Notes: generated by a model from the letters alone, not told the origin. Numbered from the stretch's first letter, positions 22,521-30,966 are shown. The stretch: DNA of 34,536 nt from Pseudomonadota bacterium (GCA_018362935.1 JAHALQ010000014.1:1-34536), one strand, 5' to 3'. Numbers and translations: made by a program.

Positions 22521-22740
22521 AATCTTTGTGGCGGAATGTAATCCGGCCTTTGGTCAGGTCATAGGGGGTCATCTCAATATCCACTTTGTCGCCGACCATA
22601 ACCCGGATGCGGAACTTGCGCATTTTGCCGGCCGTATGCGCCAAAATCTCAACGCCGTTTTCCAGTTTGACGCGGAACATGGCATTGGGCAGCTTTTCGA
22701 CAACTTCGCCGGTGAGTTCCAATAACTCTTCTTTACTCAT
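22519..22740 (-). CDS. infA: Translation initiation factor IF-1
   Basis: IF-1 binds the 30S A site during initiation. The 73-residue S1/OB-fold protein carries the family sequence VVEKLPNAMFRVKLENG, HTAGKMRKFRIRVMVGDKV and YDLTKGRITFRHK. The length is normal (about 72). AAAGGA lies 7 bases before the ATG. It stands 48 bases downstream of the histidine kinase gene on the same strand and may share its transcript, though a separate promoter would be usual for infA. The terminator begins within its stop codon. Confidence 0.97.
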   Translation of the reverse strand: MSKEELLELTGEVVEKLPNAMFRVKLENGVEILAHTAGKMRKFRIRVMVGDKVDIEMTPYDLTKGRITFRHKD

Positions 22741-22788
22741 AGAAAAATCCTTTGTTTTGTTGTTTTGTGCATATTAATAAACCGAGAA

Positions 22789-24462
22789 TCACGATTTGGC
22801 AAGATTTTTTATTTTCGGAAAGGACAAGCTGAAAGTGCTGCCTTGTCCGACCGTGCTTTTAACGCTGATGCGGCCGCCGGCTTTCTCGACAATGGTTTTG
22901 GATATCGAAAGCCCTAATCCGTTGCCTTTGCTGCCGCCGTCGCTCCCGTTAGAGAAAAACGGGTCAAAAATGCGGTTGATGTCCTGTTCGGGGATTCCGA
23001 TGCCGGAATCAATAAAATCAATACCGATATTGCGGGCATTCTCTTGCAGGACAATGTCAATCCGGCCGTCACCTTCAATAGCTTTTAACGCGTTCAGAAT
23101 AAGGTTTATAACAACCATCTTAAAATCTGTTTCGCTGCCGCGGATAATGATTTCCTTCTCCGGGTGCCGGAAAGCAATCGTTATGCCTTTGCTTTTGGCC
23201 TCGAAATCAAGCAGGCTGATAACATCTCCGATACTGGAAATGCACTCGGTGACGGCAGAGTCCGATGAGGCGTTTCTTGTCAGTTTGAGCAGGCGTTCAG
23301 GGACGCTGATGCAATTAAGCAGCTCCGAGAGAATGGTGTTGAGCAGCTTTTTATCTTCGGCGGAATCCGGTTTGTCATGATAAAACTTGGCGAGCAGATG
23401 TTCAGCGATAATCCGCAGCGCGCCAAGCTGGTTTTTCATCTCATGGGCAATTGAGGTCGACAAAAAGCCCAATGAAGACAACTTTTGCTGGTGCGAAAAA
23501 TTGATGTCATCGCTCAGGTCACGGATTGATTCGACAATGTAGCCTTTTGAGGCATAATGGGTGAGCGGCGCGGCGTTAATCGAGAGATGACGGTCAGGAT
23601 GCCGGCAGAATTGCTGGACGACGCGAACCTTTTTTTGCTTGTTTTGCAAAATAGAACGCAGCGGGCAATGATAAGCCTGTTCGTTGCAGGGATGATTCAA
23701 CTGCTGTGAGGCTTCGTAACATTTGAGTTTTCTGTCTTTGTTTCCGATTTGGTTGTAATAAGCCTGATTGGCGATGATGATGTTATAGTTTTTGTCAATG
23801 ACGCGTATTCCGTCGGGAATACTGTCAATCAACGCCTGCAGAAAAGCCTCTTTGTCTTTGACTTCGTGAATGACGGTTTCCAAATTGTCGAGCATTTGGT
23901 TGAAAGTCCCGGTCAGATTGTCCAGTTCATCGCGAAAATATGACTGTTTGGGACTGTCAATGCGGATTTTCAGGTTGCCTTTGGATACGGCTTCGGAAAC
24001 GTTGGATATACGGTTAATCGGGGTCAGAACCCAGCGGCTGATCAGATAGCCGACCAATATAATCGTGATAAACAGCAATATTGAACTGATACCGAAAATC
24101 TGCAGGCTGGTTTGAATGGCTTTGTAGCGCTCGTCAAAGCTCTGGTTGATTTTTGCCATTTGCTCTTTGCGGTTTGAAAGCTCATTAATCTGGCTTTCTT
24201 CAGATGCGAAGATGGTGTTCTTTATGCTCTCGTCAATTTTGATTCCGGGATTTGCGTTGATTATAGCGCGAAAGTCTTTAATCATATTGATATTGCGGTA
24301 TAACAGATCTATATATTGCTGGTTTCTCTGGATGCTGTATAATTGTTCTTCCTGGATCTTGTTGCCGTAAACCGTATAAAAGGTGGCAACGAAGATAAAG
24401 GAAGTGATGAGAAACAAAAACAGAATGCTGTAAATAATCTTTTTATTGATGCTCACAAACAT
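22789..24462 (-). CDS. Membrane sensor histidine kinase with HAMP and cysteine-rich PAS domain
   Basis: This 557-residue kinase has two membrane helices (about 9-30 and 122-141) around a small periplasmic part. A HAMP domain follows (about 142-200), then a PAS domain (about 205-315) and the kinase core. The phospho-accepting histidine is H340 in SIAHEMKNQLGALR. The ATPase has the N box NLILNALKAIEG, DSGIGIP and GNGLGLSISKT. The PAS domain holds C248, H257, C259 and C266 in a C-x8-H-x-C-x6-C layout, which could bind metal or sense redox. No response regulator is adjacent, so it is an orphan. It resembles NtrB-type kinases. The start is ATG at 24462 with only a weak G-rich upstream site. Confidence 0.88.
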   Translation of the reverse strand: MFVSINKKIIYSILFLFLITSFIFVATFYTVYGNKIQEEQLYSIQRNQQYIDLLYRNINMIKDFRAIINANPGIKIDESIKNTIFASEESQINELSNRKEQMAKINQSFDERYKAIQTSLQIFGISSILLFITIILVGYLISRWVLTPINRISNVSEAVSKGNLKIRIDSPKQSYFRDELDNLTGTFNQMLDNLETVIHEVKDKEAFLQALIDSIPDGIRVIDKNYNIIIANQAYYNQIGNKDRKLKCYEASQQLNHPCNEQAYHCPLRSILQNKQKKVRVVQQFCRHPDRHLSINAAPLTHYASKGYIVESIRDLSDDINFSHQQKLSSLGFLSTSIAHEMKNQLGALRIIAEHLLAKFYHDKPDSAEDKKLLNTILSELLNCISVPERLLKLTRNASSDSAVTECISSIGDVISLLDFEAKSKGITIAFRHPEKEIIIRGSETDFKMVVINLILNALKAIEGDGRIDIVLQENARNIGIDFIDSGIGIPEQDINRIFDPFFSNGSDGGSKGNGLGLSISKTIVEKAGGRISVKSTVGQGSTFSLSFPKIKNLAKS

Positions 24463-24480
24463 GGCGGCGGCCCCGGTGAT

Positions 24481-24508
24481 TTGTTAGGTAATATTTAATA
24501 ATTATACT
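24481..24508 (+). promoter_or_regulatory. Promoter of the 24546 gene
   Basis: TTGTTA (24481-24486), 16 bases, TATACT (24503-24508). The predicted start is about 30 bases before the ATG. It points away from the histidine kinase gene. Confidence 0.6.
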
Positions 24509-24545
24509 GCTAAAATGTTTCTAAATGTTAAAGAGAGTGAGAAAA

Positions 24546-24764
24546 ATGTTAGACAAGAATATGTTGACTGAAATTGAAGGACTTCTCGCAGAAGGCGAAT
24601 GGAATGACGATAACTCCGCCTTTATCAAGCAAGGCGAATACAACGGCAAGCAAATGTGGCTCATCTGCAACGCCGAAGGCGAGAAAATTGCGGCAACCGA
24701 TAATCGCGATTTTGCTTTCATTGTGGCGAGGCAGAATGATATGGAGCCGCACAGTGTCCACTAA
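24546..24764 (+). CDS. Small acidic protein of unknown function
   Basis: I do not recognise this 72-residue protein, which starts MLDKNMLTEIEGLLAEGEW. It is acidic, soluble and without a signal peptide. The middle (QGEYNGKQMWLICNAEGEKIAATDNRDFAF) suggests alternating beta strands. The ATG at 24546 is chosen because GAGAGTGAG lies just upstream; a longer frame from 24525 would start inside that site. It is a single-gene unit with its own promoter, divergent from the kinase. GTAC-type repeats follow and no clear terminator is seen. Confidence 0.6.
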   Translation: MLDKNMLTEIEGLLAEGEWNDDNSAFIKQGEYNGKQMWLICNAEGEKIAATDNRDFAFIVARQNDMEPHSVH

Positions 24765-24782
24765 AATAAAAGCCACATAGCG

Positions 24783-24895
24783 GTCATCTAATACAGAAAT
24801 TGCAGGTTGGGAAAATGCTCATGTACTATTTTGTACACTTCGCTTTTCCCACCTTTATTTCTTATTATATGACTCGTTCTGCGGCTTTTCTTGTA
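24783..24895. repeat. Intergenic palindromic repeat, GTAC family, type 1
   Basis: The tip is TGTAC, a loop, GTACA (24822-24837), with inner arms GGGAAAATGCTCA and the facing TTCGCTTTTCCC. The left flank CTAATACAG and right flank CTTATTAT are shared with 170-300 and 21790-21920, while the inner arms have changed on both sides in step. It begins about 19 bases past the small acidic protein gene. Confidence 0.75.
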
Positions 24896-24914
24896 TTGCA
24901 GTAATCTCATTCAG

Positions 24915-24990
24915 ATATTTATTGTACGCCAGAATTTTCTCTCTTCTTATTTTCACTCAATCTGAACCATTCTCCAAACTTCGGTCAATT
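24915..24990. repeat. Intergenic palindromic repeat, type 2, truncated
   Basis: Only one GTAC (24923-24930 region) and the right half remain: AGAATTTTCTCTCTT and CTTATTTTCACTCAATCTG, as in 91-172 and 21921-22031. It lies in tandem with the type 1 element before it. Confidence 0.5.
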
Positions 24991-25018
24991 CGTATAATCG
25001 CCTAATATTTTTGCCAAT

Positions 25019-25046
25019 AAAAAACCCCGCTTGCGGCGGGGTTTTT
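25019..25046. terminator. Terminator after ptsN
   Basis: AAAACCCCGC (25021-25030) pairs with GCGGGGTTTT (25036-25045). It ends the minus-strand kdsD-ptsN operon six bases past the ptsN stop and can work on both strands. Confidence 0.88.
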
Positions 25047-25051
25047 GTTAT

Positions 25052-25501
25052 TTAGTCTTCATTGTTCAGCAATGCAAACAGCTCGACCGGCTTATAAATC
25101 TGCCGGAGTTTCTGGCACAGGGATTCGTCTTTAAGAATGCGCGACAGTTTGGCCAGAGCCGTCAAATGGTCGGCGCCGTTGCCCTCGGGCGAGAGCAGCG
25201 CAAAAACCAAATCAACGGGCTTGCCGTCAATTGCGTCAAAATCCAGCGGGCTTGCCGGTTTTGCCAAAAAGGCGTAAACACGCTCAAGGCCTTCAAAACG
25301 GCCGTGAGGGAGCGCCGTTCCGCCGCCGAATCCGGTGGAACCGAGATTTTCTCTTTCGAGCAGAGTATCAAAAATAGTGCGTTCGTCCAAGCCTGTCAGT
25401 CCCGCGGCATGCGATGACAGTTCCTGTAAAAATTCGCGTTTCGAATTTGATTTAATGCCGATAAATATGTTTTTCTCGGTCATTATGTCTGCAATGTTCA
25501 T
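25052..25501 (-). CDS. ptsN: PTS IIA-like nitrogen regulatory protein (EIIA-Ntr)
   Basis: This 149-residue EIIA domain accepts phosphate from NPr/EI-Ntr and regulates potassium, nitrogen and envelope functions by protein contacts. The phosphorylated residue is H66 in GGGTALPHGR. The context ENLGSTGFGGGTALPHG and PVDLVFALLSP is typical. It is last in the operon, 29 bases after hpf, and a terminator follows. rapZ and npr, which follow in enterobacteria, are absent. Confidence 0.95.
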   Translation of the reverse strand: MNIADIMTEKNIFIGIKSNSKREFLQELSSHAAGLTGLDERTIFDTLLERENLGSTGFGGGTALPHGRFEGLERVYAFLAKPASPLDFDAIDGKPVDLVFALLSPEGNGADHLTALAKLSRILKDESLCQKLRQIYKPVELFALLNNED

Positions 25502-25530
25502 AATAAAAGCCTTTTGCTTATTAAATTAAT

Positions 25531-26088
25531 TTATTCTTTGGGTTCTACCCAGCCGATATTGCCGTCCTTGCGGCGGTATACCATATTGAACTTATTGTTG
25601 GCAATGTTTTTGAACATCAAAGCGCCTTCATTGTTGAGGTCCATATACATAACGGCTTCGGAGACCGAGCAGACCGGAATGTTGGCTTCAAGTTCGGCAA
25701 TGGTGAGAGGAGCATCGGCAATTTCCATTTCCTCTGCGTTTTCGTCAATCGTAAAGACCGCTTCATTGGCAATTTCAGCCAGGCCGCCCTTGCCTTTGTG
25801 GTCGTTTAATCTGGTTTTGTGGCGGCGCAGGCGGGTGGCAATATGCTCATTGGCCGCATCAAATGCGGAATAAGGATCGCCGGCCGTGCCGGTACCTTTG
25901 AGGATGATGTTTTTCGCAGGATGAACCGTAACTTCGGCAATAAAGTTATCTTTTTCTTTGCTGAAAACGACGTTGCAGCTGACCGGAGCCGGGAAATATT
26001 TATTTACAGCGTTTAAAACGTTTTCTTCAACATGCTGGCGGAGTCTTTCGCCGATATCTACTTGATTTCCAGATAATGTAATTTTCAT
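25531..26088 (-). CDS. hpf: Ribosome hibernation promoting factor, long form
   Basis: HPF blocks the mRNA/tRNA channel of resting ribosomes; the long form makes 100S dimers through its C-terminal domain. The protein has 185 residues. The N-terminal HPF/YfiA domain is about 1-100 (MKITLSGNQVDIGERLRQHVEE, then AEVTVHPAKNIILKGTGTAGDPYSAFDAANEHIATRLRRHK). The C-terminal dimerisation domain is about 128-185 (PVCSVSEAVMYMDLNNEGALMFKN). The start is ATG at 26088 with AGGAAG upstream; a longer frame lacks such a site. It lies 134 bases after rpoN and has a likely internal promoter (26168-26196), so it can be expressed apart from the rest of the operon. Confidence 0.94.
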   Translation of the reverse strand: MKITLSGNQVDIGERLRQHVEENVLNAVNKYFPAPVSCNVVFSKEKDNFIAEVTVHPAKNIILKGTGTAGDPYSAFDAANEHIATRLRRHKTRLNDHKGKGGLAEIANEAVFTIDENAEEMEIADAPLTIAELEANIPVCSVSEAVMYMDLNNEGALMFKNIANNKFNMVYRRKDGNIGWVEPKE

Positions 26089-26128
26089 AATTCTTCCTTG
26101 CAAAATATAATTTAGAGTCTTTGAAGCC

Positions 26129-26156
26129 TTGAATAAGCTTAAATCCAAGCATTCAA
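26129..26156 (-). other. Hairpin in the hpf leader
   Basis: TTGAAT (26129-26134) pairs with ATTCAA (26151-26156) and GCTT (26137-26140) with AAGC (26147-26150), with a 2-base bulge. No T run follows, so it is more likely a leader or mRNA-stability element than a terminator. Confidence 0.45.
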
Positions 26157-26167
26157 ACAGTTCAACA

Positions 26168-26196
26168 GAAATACAATTTTATTTTAATAAAGTCAA
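26168..26196 (-). promoter_or_regulatory. Internal promoter before hpf
   Basis: TTGACT (26196-26191), 17 bases, TATTTC (26173-26168) on the minus strand, in the 134-base gap between rpoN and hpf. A second TTGACT lies 13 bases further upstream. Confidence 0.5.
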
Positions 26197-26222
26197 CATA
26201 AAAGTCAAGCTCGGCAATGCGT

Positions 26223-27692
26223 TTACGCACGTTTTTGACGCTTGCGCTCGGCGGAAGTCGGCAGTTTGAGCGCCTCGCGGTATTTGGCAACAGTACGCCG
26301 CGCAATCTTGACGCCTTCGTTGGCAAGCAGGCTGACGATATTGTCGTCGGAAAGAATGTTATCCGGGGTTTCGGCTTCAATCAGCTGCTTGATTTTGTGC
26401 TTGATGGCAAGGGTTGAGGTGTCTTCATTGCCGATATAGCTTCCGGCCGCCTGAGAGAAGAAAAACTTCAGCTCGAATAGGCCGCGCGGGGTGTGCATAT
26501 ATTTGCGGTTAGTGACCCGGCTGACCGTGCTTTCATGCATTTCAAGGCTGTAAGCGACGTCTCTGAGGCTTAACGGTTTGAGGTAATCGATGCCTTTTTC
26601 AAAAAAGTCGAGCTGCCGTCTGACAATTTCTTCGCTGACGCGAAGGATGGTGTCGGCGCGCTGGTGCATGGCCTTTATCAAAAAATTGGCATGGCTGAGG
26701 TTTTCCTTGAGGAAACGCCTGGATGACTTATCGCGGCGGATAATTTCGCTGTAATAGGCGCGATTAATGAGCAGCCGCGGCAAAGACATATTATTCAGCT
26801 CAATACGGTAATCTCCGGCCGCGTTTCGCTTTACAAAAACATCGGGAATTATGTATGAAGTGATGTCGTTATTGTATTTGGCCAGAGGTTTGGGGTTTAA
26901 GGTCTTGAGCTCGGCAATCATGCCGTCAAGGTCTTCGGCATCGACACCGCAGATTTTCTGCAAGTCTTTCAGACGGCGTTCGGCCAGAAGCCCGAGGTTG
27001 TCCAACAGCAGCGCCATGGCCGGGTCGCAGCGGTTTTTGTCGCGAAGCTGGATGGTCAGGCACTCTTTAAGATTTTCCGCAAAAAGGCCGTCCGGTTCAA
27101 AGCTTTTCATTTTTTGCAAAACTTCGCGCACTTCTTTTTCAGAAGTGCGGAGCCGTTGGGCAATATCGCTCGTGTTGCCGCGGAAATAGCCGGCGTCGTC
27201 AAGCCCTTCGCTCAGCAGGCGGGCAATGATTTTATGACGCGGGGATGTAAAACTGAGATCAATCTGCTGCTCTATCAGCGTATAAACCGAAGTTGTGTCG
27301 GCAAGCTTTTTTTCGCAATAGTCAAAGTCTTCGTCAAGGTGCGGGTTCTTGCCGCGGTTGTAATCCGCCCAGTCGTATCCGGTTTCCTCGTATCCGGCGC
27401 TGTCGCTGCCGAAGTCGTCAAAATTGGAGTCATAGTCGATGTTGTCAGGCGCAAATTCTTCTTCCGCTTGTCCGGCAACTGCGCCGTCATCGTCAATGGT
27501 GCGGGGGAGCGGTTCTTCGTCGCGGGAGGTATCGTCTTCGCGTTCGAGCAGCGGGTTTTTGCCGAGCTCCTGTTCAATGACTTCGGAAAGCTCCAAGTTA
27601 GACATTTGCAGCAGATTAATTGCCTGACGCAGTTGCGGCGTCATTAACAGGGATTGGGACTGCCGCATTTCCAGCTTGGGCGTGAGAGCCAT
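26223..27692 (-). CDS. rpoN: RNA polymerase sigma-54 factor
   Basis: Sigma-54 directs RNA polymerase to -24/-12 promoters that need an AAA+ activator. The protein has 489 residues. The N-terminal activator-interacting region is glutamine- and leucine-rich (QSQSLLMTPQLRQAINLLQMSNLEL). An acidic region II follows (about 50-120, DDTSRDEEPLPRTIDDDGA), then the core-binding domain. The C-terminus contains the helix-turn-helix (ESTVSRVTNRKYMHTPRG) and the RpoN box (ARRTVAKYREAL, ending LPTSAERKRQ). It lies in the lpt-rpoN-hpf-ptsN operon. A possible sigma-54 promoter precedes the first gene of that operon (30967-30982). AGGAT lies 7 bases before the ATG. Confidence 0.97.
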   Translation of the reverse strand: MALTPKLEMRQSQSLLMTPQLRQAINLLQMSNLELSEVIEQELGKNPLLEREDDTSRDEEPLPRTIDDDGAVAGQAEEEFAPDNIDYDSNFDDFGSDSAGYEETGYDWADYNRGKNPHLDEDFDYCEKKLADTTSVYTLIEQQIDLSFTSPRHKIIARLLSEGLDDAGYFRGNTSDIAQRLRTSEKEVREVLQKMKSFEPDGLFAENLKECLTIQLRDKNRCDPAMALLLDNLGLLAERRLKDLQKICGVDAEDLDGMIAELKTLNPKPLAKYNNDITSYIIPDVFVKRNAAGDYRIELNNMSLPRLLINRAYYSEIIRRDKSSRRFLKENLSHANFLIKAMHQRADTILRVSEEIVRRQLDFFEKGIDYLKPLSLRDVAYSLEMHESTVSRVTNRKYMHTPRGLFELKFFFSQAAGSYIGNEDTSTLAIKHKIKQLIEAETPDNILSDDNIVSLLANEGVKIARRTVAKYREALKLPTSAERKRQKRA

Positions 27693-27719
27693 CGCAATAT
27701 CCTAACAGCTGATTTATGT

Positions 27720-28463
27720 TTACATCGAAAAGTTGTCGCCGAGGTAGACTTTGCGGACTTCTTTGTTGGCAACGATTTCCGCCGGCGTGCCTTCCATCAG
27801 CACGGTTCCGCCGTGAAGTATGTAGGCGCGGTCAGTAATGTCCAGCGTTTCGCGGACGTTGTGGTCGGTTATCAGAACGCCGAGGCCGCGGTGTTTGAGC
27901 TGCGACACAAGATTGCGGATTTCGCCGACGGCAATCGGGTCAATACCGGCAAGAGGTTCATCCAGCAAGATGTAATGCGGCTGACTGGCCAGGGCGCGGG
28001 CGATTTCCAGACGCCGGCGTTCGCCGCCGGACAAGGCGATGGCCGGGCTTTTGCGCAAATGGGCGATGGAAAATTCGCTTAAAAGTTCTTCAAGCATATC
28101 CTCGCGCCGGCTCTCATCCTCAATGACGATTTCAAGAACGGCTTTAATATTGTCTTCGACGCTCAGCGAACGGAAAATAGAAGCTTCCTGCGGAAGATAG
28201 CCGATGCCCATACGCGCGCGGCGGTACATCGGCAGGTCGGTGATGTCCTGGCCGTCGATGTGCACGTCGCCGTAGTCCGGCGTAATCAGACCGGTGACAC
28301 AGTAAAAACAGGTGGTTTTGCCGGCGCCGTTGGGGCCGAGAAGCCCGACGGCTTCACCGCGGCGGACGTTTAATGAAACATTGCGCAAAACCGGGCGGTT
28401 TTTGTACTTTTTACCGATGTTAAATATTTCGAGTTTGGATTCCGGGGAAAAACTGGCTGTCAT
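27720..28463 (-). CDS. lptB: LPS export ABC transporter ATPase LptB
   Basis: LptB powers extraction of lipopolysaccharide from the inner membrane with LptFG and LptC. The 247-residue single ABC domain has Walker A GPNGAGKTTCFY, Q-loop YLPQEASIFR, signature LSGGERRR, Walker B ILLDEPLAGIDP and the H-loop ITDHNVRETL. These match LptB closely. It starts one base after lptA and is followed 27 bases later by rpoN. lptF and lptG are elsewhere. Confidence 0.97.
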   Translation of the reverse strand: MTASFSPESKLEIFNIGKKYKNRPVLRNVSLNVRRGEAVGLLGPNGAGKTTCFYCVTGLITPDYGDVHIDGQDITDLPMYRRARMGIGYLPQEASIFRSLSVEDNIKAVLEIVIEDESRREDMLEELLSEFSIAHLRKSPAIALSGGERRRLEIARALASQPHYILLDEPLAGIDPIAVGEIRNLVSQLKHRGLGVLITDHNVRETLDITDRAYILHGGTVLMEGTPAEIVANKEVRKVYLGDNFSM

Positions 28464-28464
28464 G

Positions 28465-29232
28465 TTATTTCTTTTCCTTAAAGACGCCTCGGACTCGTTG
28501 CTTGGGCGAGGCTGATATCAGTTTGCTGATGCCGCTGTTGAGGTCTGTTTCGGCTTTGTCGCCGCGAAGAATATTGCCCTGCTGGTTAATGGTAATATTG
28601 TCATAAAGCTTTATCAGGCCGCTTTTCGGCAGGTATGTTCCCTTGTCGGCCGTAACGGTTGCGTTGTCGGTAATGATTTTGACGTTGTCAAACACATCGA
28701 CCTTATTGAGAGTCATATTTTGCGATTTTTCGCTCCCCTTCTCAAAATAAGCGACCATCTTGTCGGCGTACAGGGTGTTTTTGTCTTTATCTACGGCGAC
28801 AACCCGTCCGAGAGCTATCGCTTTTTGCTGATTGGGGTAGTAGGTGATTTTGTCTTCGGCGGTAATCGTTTCGGTACCGGTGTCGATTTTGGCCGGCCTG
28901 CCGGTGAGCACCGCTTCGTCTTTGGCAAGGTTATAATCAAGATTGTCGCCGAAAGCTTTTGCTTTGAGGCTGGACATGCGGACATTCCCTTCGGCGGTTA
29001 CGCGAGATATGCTGCCTTTGGCGTCGGCCTTGGCGCTGGTATAATAGCCGGTCAGAATATCAGCTTTGACGGTCAGGTCGTCCTTGGTGGCGACGGCATT
29101 GCCGACAGCAACGGTCTTTTGGGCTTTCTGATGCCATTCGACGCGTTCTTCGGCCGTAATATGAATATCGGCGCTGCACGCGGCGGCAGCCGAAAAAATT
29201 ACCATTAACAAGGCACAGCAGGCGGTTTTCAT
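28465..29232 (-). CDS. lptA: LPS transport periplasmic protein LptA
   Basis: LptA forms the periplasmic bridge that carries LPS from LptC to LptD. The 255-residue protein has a signal peptide (MKTACCALLMVIFSAAAACSA). An OstA-type beta-jellyroll follows with repeated stretches of the form VTAEGNVRM, LTGRPAKIDTGTETITAEDKITYY and VTADKGTYLPKSGLIKLYDNI. The N-terminal cysteines could also suggest a lipoprotein, but there is no clean lipobox. It is longer than E. coli LptA (185). It overlaps lptC by 4 bases (ATGA) and ends one base before lptB. Confidence 0.9.
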   Translation of the reverse strand: MKTACCALLMVIFSAAAACSADIHITAEERVEWHQKAQKTVAVGNAVATKDDLTVKADILTGYYTSAKADAKGSISRVTAEGNVRMSSLKAKAFGDNLDYNLAKDEAVLTGRPAKIDTGTETITAEDKITYYPNQQKAIALGRVVAVDKDKNTLYADKMVAYFEKGSEKSQNMTLNKVDVFDNVKIITDNATVTADKGTYLPKSGLIKLYDNITINQQGNILRGDKAETDLNSGISKLISASPKQRVRGVFKEKK

Positions 29233-29906
29233 TGTTTTTTCCTTTGCAGACTTTCTTCTTTTATGGTCATTTCGGTATGGCCGGTAAAAGCTAAGATAGA
29301 ATCAGAATTAAGCATTTCAAATCCCTGTGACGACAAATCGCCCATAAAACCCTGTCCGGTAACCGGCCGGTTACCGTAGCCGCGGGATTTTCCGAAATCA
29401 TAAAAGGCCTCGGTCGTATTGACAGTCATGCCTTCGCTGTAAAACAGCTCAACGTCTTCCTGAAGCTCCAGAATGTTGGTTGTTTGATTATAGTAGCCGA
29501 CAGGCGCCTTGATACTGGTCCAGACGCCGGTGCCGGAGGGGAGGAGCCCTTCGGGCTTTTCCAGTTTTATGAGTTTTGAACCGGGTTCGGTTTCGTCAAT
29601 TTTCTCGGCAAGAAAATTGTTAACGCGGTTGTTCTTGTCCGTTATATAAAATACGGTGTTTTCAACGTGCAGTTTTTCCAGTTCTCCCTGTTTGGGGCGG
29701 GTAATGTCGAGGCGGAAGTCACGAACGTCATTTTGAATGCTCGGAAAAACCAGCAAGATACCAATCAAAACAGCCGCTATGCTCGGAAGCAGCAATTTGG
29801 CTATCCGCACAAAACGCGAATGTCGGCTGCGCGTAATTTCCGATTTGCTTTGCGGCTGTTCGGAATCGGCGTTGAAATAGGCGTCTATGTCTTTTAAATC
29901 CAGCAT
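29229..29906 (-). CDS. lptC: LPS export protein LptC
   Basis: LptC is the inner-membrane anchored partner that passes LPS from LptB2FG to LptA. The 225-residue protein has a cytoplasmic N-terminal tail of about 30 residues, one membrane helix (about 35-55, IAKLLLPSIAAVLIGILLVF) and a periplasmic beta-jellyroll with motifs such as YYNQTTNILELQEDVELFYS. The long N-terminal tail is common in alphaproteobacteria. The gene starts 8 bases after kdsD and overlaps lptA (ATGA). kdsC, which usually sits between kdsD and lptC, is missing. Confidence 0.9.
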   Translation of the reverse strand: MLDLKDIDAYFNADSEQPQSKSEITRSRHSRFVRIAKLLLPSIAAVLIGILLVFPSIQNDVRDFRLDITRPKQGELEKLHVENTVFYITDKNNRVNNFLAEKIDETEPGSKLIKLEKPEGLLPSGTGVWTSIKAPVGYYNQTTNILELQEDVELFYSEGMTVNTTEAFYDFGKSRGYGNRPVTGQGFMGDLSSQGFEMLNSDSILAFTGHTEMTIKEESLQRKKQ

Positions 29907-29914
29907 CTGACTGA

Positions 29915-30883
29915 TCAGGCCACCCCGACGCGCAGGCAGTCATGGATATGGATAATGCCGACCGGCTTTTTGTCTTGTGTCACAAAAAGCTGGGTGATGC
30001 CGTTGCCGGTATTGTTCATGGTGTTGAGCGCTTCGGCAGCCAGGACGTCAGGTGCGATGACCTTGGGGTTTTTAGTCATGACGGAAGAGGCTTTGCGGGT
30101 AAGAATGTCGGTGGACATACAGCGGCGCAAATCACCGTCCGTGATGATGCCGATCAGTTCGCCGCTGCCGTTTTGGATGCCGACGCAGCCAAGCATTTTG
30201 GAGGTCATGGTCAACAGGGCTTCCTGCATGGAAGCGTTTTCATTAACCAGAGGAACTTCGGCTCCCGTATGCATGAGGTCGGACACTTTTTGCAGTATCG
30301 CGCCAAGCTTGCCGCCGGGGTGGCGCTTTTTATAGTCGGTTTTGGTAAAGCCTTTGCGCTCAATCAGGCAGACGGCCAATGCATCGCCGAGAACCAGCGT
30401 GGAAGTGGTGGATGAAGTCGGCGCCAGACCGAGCGGGCAGGCTTCGCCGTTATCCGGCAGTTTGAGCAAAACATCACCGGCTTTGCCAAGGGAACTGTCG
30501 GGGTTTTTGGTCATGGCAATCAGGGGAATGCCGTAGCGTTTGCAATAAACCAGAACGTCTGACAATTCGCGGGATTCACCGCCGTTGGAAATGGCCAGAA
30601 CGACATCGTCTTCGGTGAACATTCCGAGATCGCCGTGGCTGGCTTCAGCAGGGTGGACGAAAAAAGAAGGTGTTCCGGTAGAAGCCAGAGTGGCGGCTAT
30701 TTTGCGGCCGATATGCCCGGATTTACCCATGCCGGTGACAATGACGCGGCCTTTCGCATTCTGCATTAAGTCAAGAGCTTTAGAAAGAGAACCGCCAAGT
30801 TCTTTTTCAAGTACGCGCAACGCGTCAATTTCACGGTCAATCGTCCGCTGAGCGCATAAAATATCGGTATTTTCAGTAGTCAT
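29915..30883 (-). CDS. kdsD: Arabinose-5-phosphate isomerase (KdsD/KpsF)
   Basis: KdsD converts ribulose-5-phosphate to arabinose-5-phosphate, the first step to Kdo for LPS. The 322-residue protein has an N-terminal SIS domain (VTGMGKSGHIGRKIAATLASTGTPS, then EASHGDLGM and AISNGGESREL, with the catalytic-site His and Glu candidates). Two CBS domains fill the C-terminal third (about 205-322). Family members read ISNSGET; here it is ISNGGES. The start is ATG at 30883 with GGAA upstream; a longer frame would add 22 residues without a ribosome-binding site. It is the first gene of the operon, downstream of a possible sigma-54 promoter. Confidence 0.93.
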   Translation of the reverse strand: MTTENTDILCAQRTIDREIDALRVLEKELGGSLSKALDLMQNAKGRVIVTGMGKSGHIGRKIAATLASTGTPSFFVHPAEASHGDLGMFTEDDVVLAISNGGESRELSDVLVYCKRYGIPLIAMTKNPDSSLGKAGDVLLKLPDNGEACPLGLAPTSSTTSTLVLGDALAVCLIERKGFTKTDYKKRHPGGKLGAILQKVSDLMHTGAEVPLVNENASMQEALLTMTSKMLGCVGIQNGSGELIGIITDGDLRRCMSTDILTRKASSVMTKNPKVIAPDVLAAEALNTMNNTGNGITQLFVTQDKKPVGIIHIHDCLRVGVA

Positions 30884-30966
30884 AATATTTCCAGTCAGTT
30901 TAAAGGTTATTATGCTGTTGAAAATATTATTTTCTGTCCCGAAAGGCAAGGATTATTTGTCTGTTA

